This document shows, in pieces, positions 6,027 through 7,544 of a stretch of DNA of 7,544 nucleotides. The translations under genes and the position numbers were made by a program. Source of the stretch: CAVPRW01 sp046727435 [NCBI: bacterium] (GTDB lineage: Bacteria; Tectomicrobia; Entotheonellia; J063); NCBI GenBank assembly GCA_046727435.1, contig JBKPCR010000021.1, positions 1 to 7,544 of the forward strand, in the 5' to 3' direction. The notes beneath the pieces were generated by a model. It was not told the DNA's origin, made no database searches, and saw only the letters and a list, made by a program, of their open reading frames with translations. Position 1 is the first letter of the stretch; every line of letters begins with the position of its first letter.

Positions 6027-6240
6027 ATGGCTACCTATGTCATCGGAGGTGTCGAGTTGCGAGAGACGGCCTGGTGGGAAGCCTATGCGGAGAAGACGAG
6101 AGTCTTAGTGCAGAAGCACAGCGGGAAGGTATTGACCGGAGCACGCCAAAGCCTGGGACCACGATCCAGAGTATGTGTCACTGATCATGTTGCGCTGGTC
6201 TGGGGCCGACCCGGACATTCTCTTGGTTGACGAATTGTAA
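6027..6240 (+). pseudogene. Decayed DUF1330-family gene
   Basis: A good ribosome site (GGGGGAGTG, 6013-6021) precedes the ATG at 6027. The first 39 codons (MATYVIGGVELRETAWWEAYAEKT to GKVLTGA) match the start of the small DUF1330 proteins. At 6144 the frame breaks: a different frame from 6145 to the TAA at 6238-6240 encodes AKAWDHDPEYVSLI followed by LLVDEL, the typical end of the same family (a PEY motif and a final LVD/E-G-like strand). Together only about 70 residues remain of the usual 95 or so, so roughly 25 codons of the middle were lost with a frame change. If translated from the ATG, the product would be a 67-residue hybrid ending at 6230. DUF1330 proteins have a ferredoxin-like fold and no assigned role. 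Confidence 0.75.
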
Positions 6241-6242
6241 CG

Positions 6243-6260
6243 CCTCACAGGTGAGGTTTA
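6243..6260 (+). terminator. Weak hairpin between converging genes
   Basis: CCTCA (6243-6247) can pair with TGAGG (6252-6256) around a CAGG loop, followed by TTTA. It lies just past the DUF1330 remnant and before the end of the sugar transferase on the other strand. The stem is short and the T-run has only three bases, so it is a poor intrinsic terminator at best. Confidence 0.25.
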
Positions 6261-6273
6261 CCCGCAGGATTCA

Positions 6274-6864
6274 TTATCTCAAGAGCATGAGCAACGTCTT
6301 AAAGATGAGCGTCACATCGAATAACAACGAGGAGCGTTTGACATATTCTCTAGCGAGCTGCAGCTTTTGCGGGAGGACACACCGCACGTACTCCTCAGCT
6401 GGATCAGCAGCGCGGCTGAGTAGCTCCGCTTCATCGCGATAGTAGAGCGAGGCGAGATCGGTGATCCCAGGCGGGACCTGAAGAATTTCTTCATACTGCG
6501 AGCGAAACAGCTCGACATACTGCCGCACCTCCGGACGTGGGCCGACCAGACTCATCTCTCCTTTGAGGACATTGAGCAGTTGGGGGAACTCGTCGATTTT
6601 GGTCTTGCGCAACATCCGCCCCACACGGGTGATGCGGGGGTCGGCGCCAAACGTGATCGGTCCACCCAGCTGGGGAGCCTCTTGCACCATGGTACGAAAT
6701 TTATAGATGAGAAAAGGCCGAAACCGCCGTCCCATCCGCTCTTGTCGGAAAAACACAGGCCCTGGCGAGTCGAGTTTGATCACAACACTCACAGCAAGCA
6801 ACAGTGGGGAGAGCAGTACAAGACCCACTAAGGCTGCAACGATGTCGAAGGCGCGCTTGCTCAC
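6274..6864 (-). CDS. Monotopic phosphoglycosyl transferase (bacterial sugar transferase, PglC-like)
   Basis: This 196-residue enzyme belongs to the bacterial sugar transferase family (PF02397), which moves a sugar phosphate from a UDP-sugar onto undecaprenyl phosphate and so starts glycan assembly at the inner membrane. Its length equals that of single-domain PglC rather than the longer WbaP/WcaJ types. Visible motifs: KRAFDI at the N-terminus; a hydrophobic re-entrant helix (8-29) with Ser19-Pro20; [14 protein letters not shown] (32-45); YKFRTM (54-59); [22 protein letters not shown] (75-96) with the catalytic Asp91-Glu92 pair; and MSLVGPRPE (104-112). The start is a GTG overlapping the stop of the upstream aminotransferase (GTGA), implying translational coupling. 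That partner suggests an amino-sugar such as a bacillosamine- or QuiNAc4N-type residue as the first sugar, but the exact substrate is inference. Confidence 0.93.
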   Translation of the reverse strand: MSKRAFDIVAALVGLVLLSPLLLAVSVVIKLDSPGPVFFRQERMGRRFRPFLIYKFRTMVQEAPQLGGPITFGADPRITRVGRMLRKTKIDEFPQLLNVLKGEMSLVGPRPEVRQYVELFRSQYEEILQVPPGITDLASLYYRDEAELLSRAADPAEEYVRCVLPQKLQLAREYVKRSSLLFDVTLIFKTLLMLLR

Positions 6865-7544
6865 CGACGGTGCTGCCTGACGAGCGCCCTGACCGTGTTG
6901 ATCACACGCTGGACATCAGCTTCGGTCATCTTGGGATAAATGGGAAGCGAGACGAGACGCTCGAAGACGAAACTGGCGTTGGGAAAGTCTTGCGGGCAGT
7001 ATCCGAAGGCGTCGCGGTAATATGGATGCAAATGGAGGGGGATGAAATGCACGCTCGTGCCGATGCTCTCCTGCTTGAGGAGGGCGATGAATTCATTGCG
7101 GCCGATGCGTAACTGCTCCAGGTCCAACTGAATAGCATAAAGATGCCAGGCATGCTGCACATCCGGGGCCACATACGGGGTGATAATGCCCTGGACGTCT
7201 CGAAACCCCTCATTGTACAGCATAGCATAGCGCTGCCTGCTCTCCCAAAAGCGGTTGCATTTCTTTAATTGCTCGATGCCGATGGCTGCGGCAATATCCG
7301 TCATGTTGTATTTGTAGCCTGGATAGAGAATTTCGTAGTACCAGGAACCCTCTGCCGTGTAACGTTTCCAGGCATCCTTGCTGATGCCATGCAGCCCCAT
7401 GATGCGCATGCGCTCCGACCATTCCGGGCTCTCGGTTGTGGCCATGCCACCTTCGCCTGTCGTGATCGTCTTGGTGGCATAGAATGAAAAGCAGGTGATG
7501 TCGCCAATCGTCCCGATCATCTTGCCCTGGAAGCGGGCCGGGAG
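6861..7544 (-). CDS. DegT/DnrJ/EryC1/StrS aminotransferase (partial, N-terminus outside window)
   Basis: The last 227 residues of a PLP-dependent sugar aminotransferase are present; the frame stays open to the window edge, so the start lies beyond 7544. An intact member has about 370-400 residues. The visible part begins just before GKMIGTIGDITCFSFYATKTITTGEGG, where the lysine of YATK (visible residue 25) is the Schiff-base lysine. Further on are GYKYNMTDIAAAIG (about 76-89), the HFIPLHLHPYY segment (about 166-176) and the C-terminal LPIYPKMTEADVQRVI (about 200-215). Family members convert nucleotide-linked 4-keto (or 3-keto) sugars to amino sugars, as PglE, PseC and WecE do. The overlap with the downstream PglC-like transferase suggests that the product, or a derivative, is the first sugar placed on the lipid carrier. 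A decayed paralogue of its C-terminus lies at 4986-5077. Confidence 0.93.
   Translation of the reverse strand, partial: LPARFQGKMIGTIGDITCFSFYATKTITTGEGGMATTESPEWSERMRIMGLHGISKDAWKRYTAEGSWYYEILYPGYKYNMTDIAAAIGIEQLKKCNRFWESRQRYAMLYNEGFRDVQGIITPYVAPDVQHAWHLYAIQLDLEQLRIGRNEFIALLKQESIGTSVHFIPLHLHPYYRDAFGYCPQDFPNASFVFERLVSLPIYPKMTEADVQRVINTVRALVRQHRR

Noticed and set aside
5984-6184. Plus-strand open frame overlapping the DUF1330 remnant
   Set aside because: It is in a frame that matches neither recognisable half of the DUF1330 protein and has no family resemblance.
1-7544. CRISPR array, tRNA, rRNA or insertion sequence
   Set aside because: No regularly spaced repeats, no tRNA or rRNA signatures and no transposase or terminal inverted repeats were seen on either strand.

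Overview
This is a GC-rich bacterial window that looks like part of a surface-polysaccharide or biofilm-matrix locus. The signal peptides, the stand-alone secretin-type N-terminal (STN) domain, the YdcF-family protein and the PglC-like sugar transferase point to a Gram-negative-type envelope. The combination of a cyclic di-GMP-I riboswitch, a sigma-54 promoter and sugar/aminotransferase genes would fit Nitrospirota, NC10, Desulfobacterota or a similar lineage, but the sequence alone does not settle the taxon.

Left part (1-2042, plus strand): positions 1-238 hold no gene I can support. A near-consensus sigma-54 promoter (239-254) is followed by a well-conserved cyclic di-GMP-I (GEMM-I) aptamer (281-380). 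Just after the aptamer, ten bases (388-397) are perfectly complementary to the Shine-Dalgarno region (482-491) of the next gene, so a translational switch can be proposed. The controlled gene encodes an exported protein with an FN3 and a malectin-like carbohydrate-binding domain (497-1327). After a 112-base gap with two strong hairpins comes an exported STN-domain protein with an acidic, proline/glutamate-rich tail (1440-2042).

Middle part (2039-5101, minus strand): an AT-richer asnB-type glutamine-dependent amidotransferase gene (2039-3955) converges on the STN gene, and the two stop codons overlap in a single CTAG. Its base composition differs sharply from its neighbours, suggesting transfer. 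After a non-coding gap (3956-4321) there is an exported protein of unknown function (4322-4963). Directly upstream of it lies a frameshifted remnant (4986-5077) of the C-terminus of a second DegT-family aminotransferase.

Right part (5102-7544): a consensus-like sigma-70 promoter (5139-5167) drives a membrane-anchored YdcF/DUF218 protein (5192-5875). A DUF1330-like gene (6027-6240) has lost its middle and its reading frame. On the minus strand a DegT/DnrJ/EryC1/StrS aminotransferase (6861 to beyond the window edge) overlaps a phosphoglycosyl transferase (6274-6864) in a GTGA junction. This pair probably makes an amino-sugar nucleotide and loads a sugar phosphate on the lipid carrier to start glycan assembly.

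Taken together (inference): enzymes for initiating and decorating a glycan sit beside an exported carbohydrate-binding protein whose expression appears gated both by a sigma-54 activator and by cyclic di-GMP. Decayed genes and a composition island show that the locus has been repeatedly rearranged.
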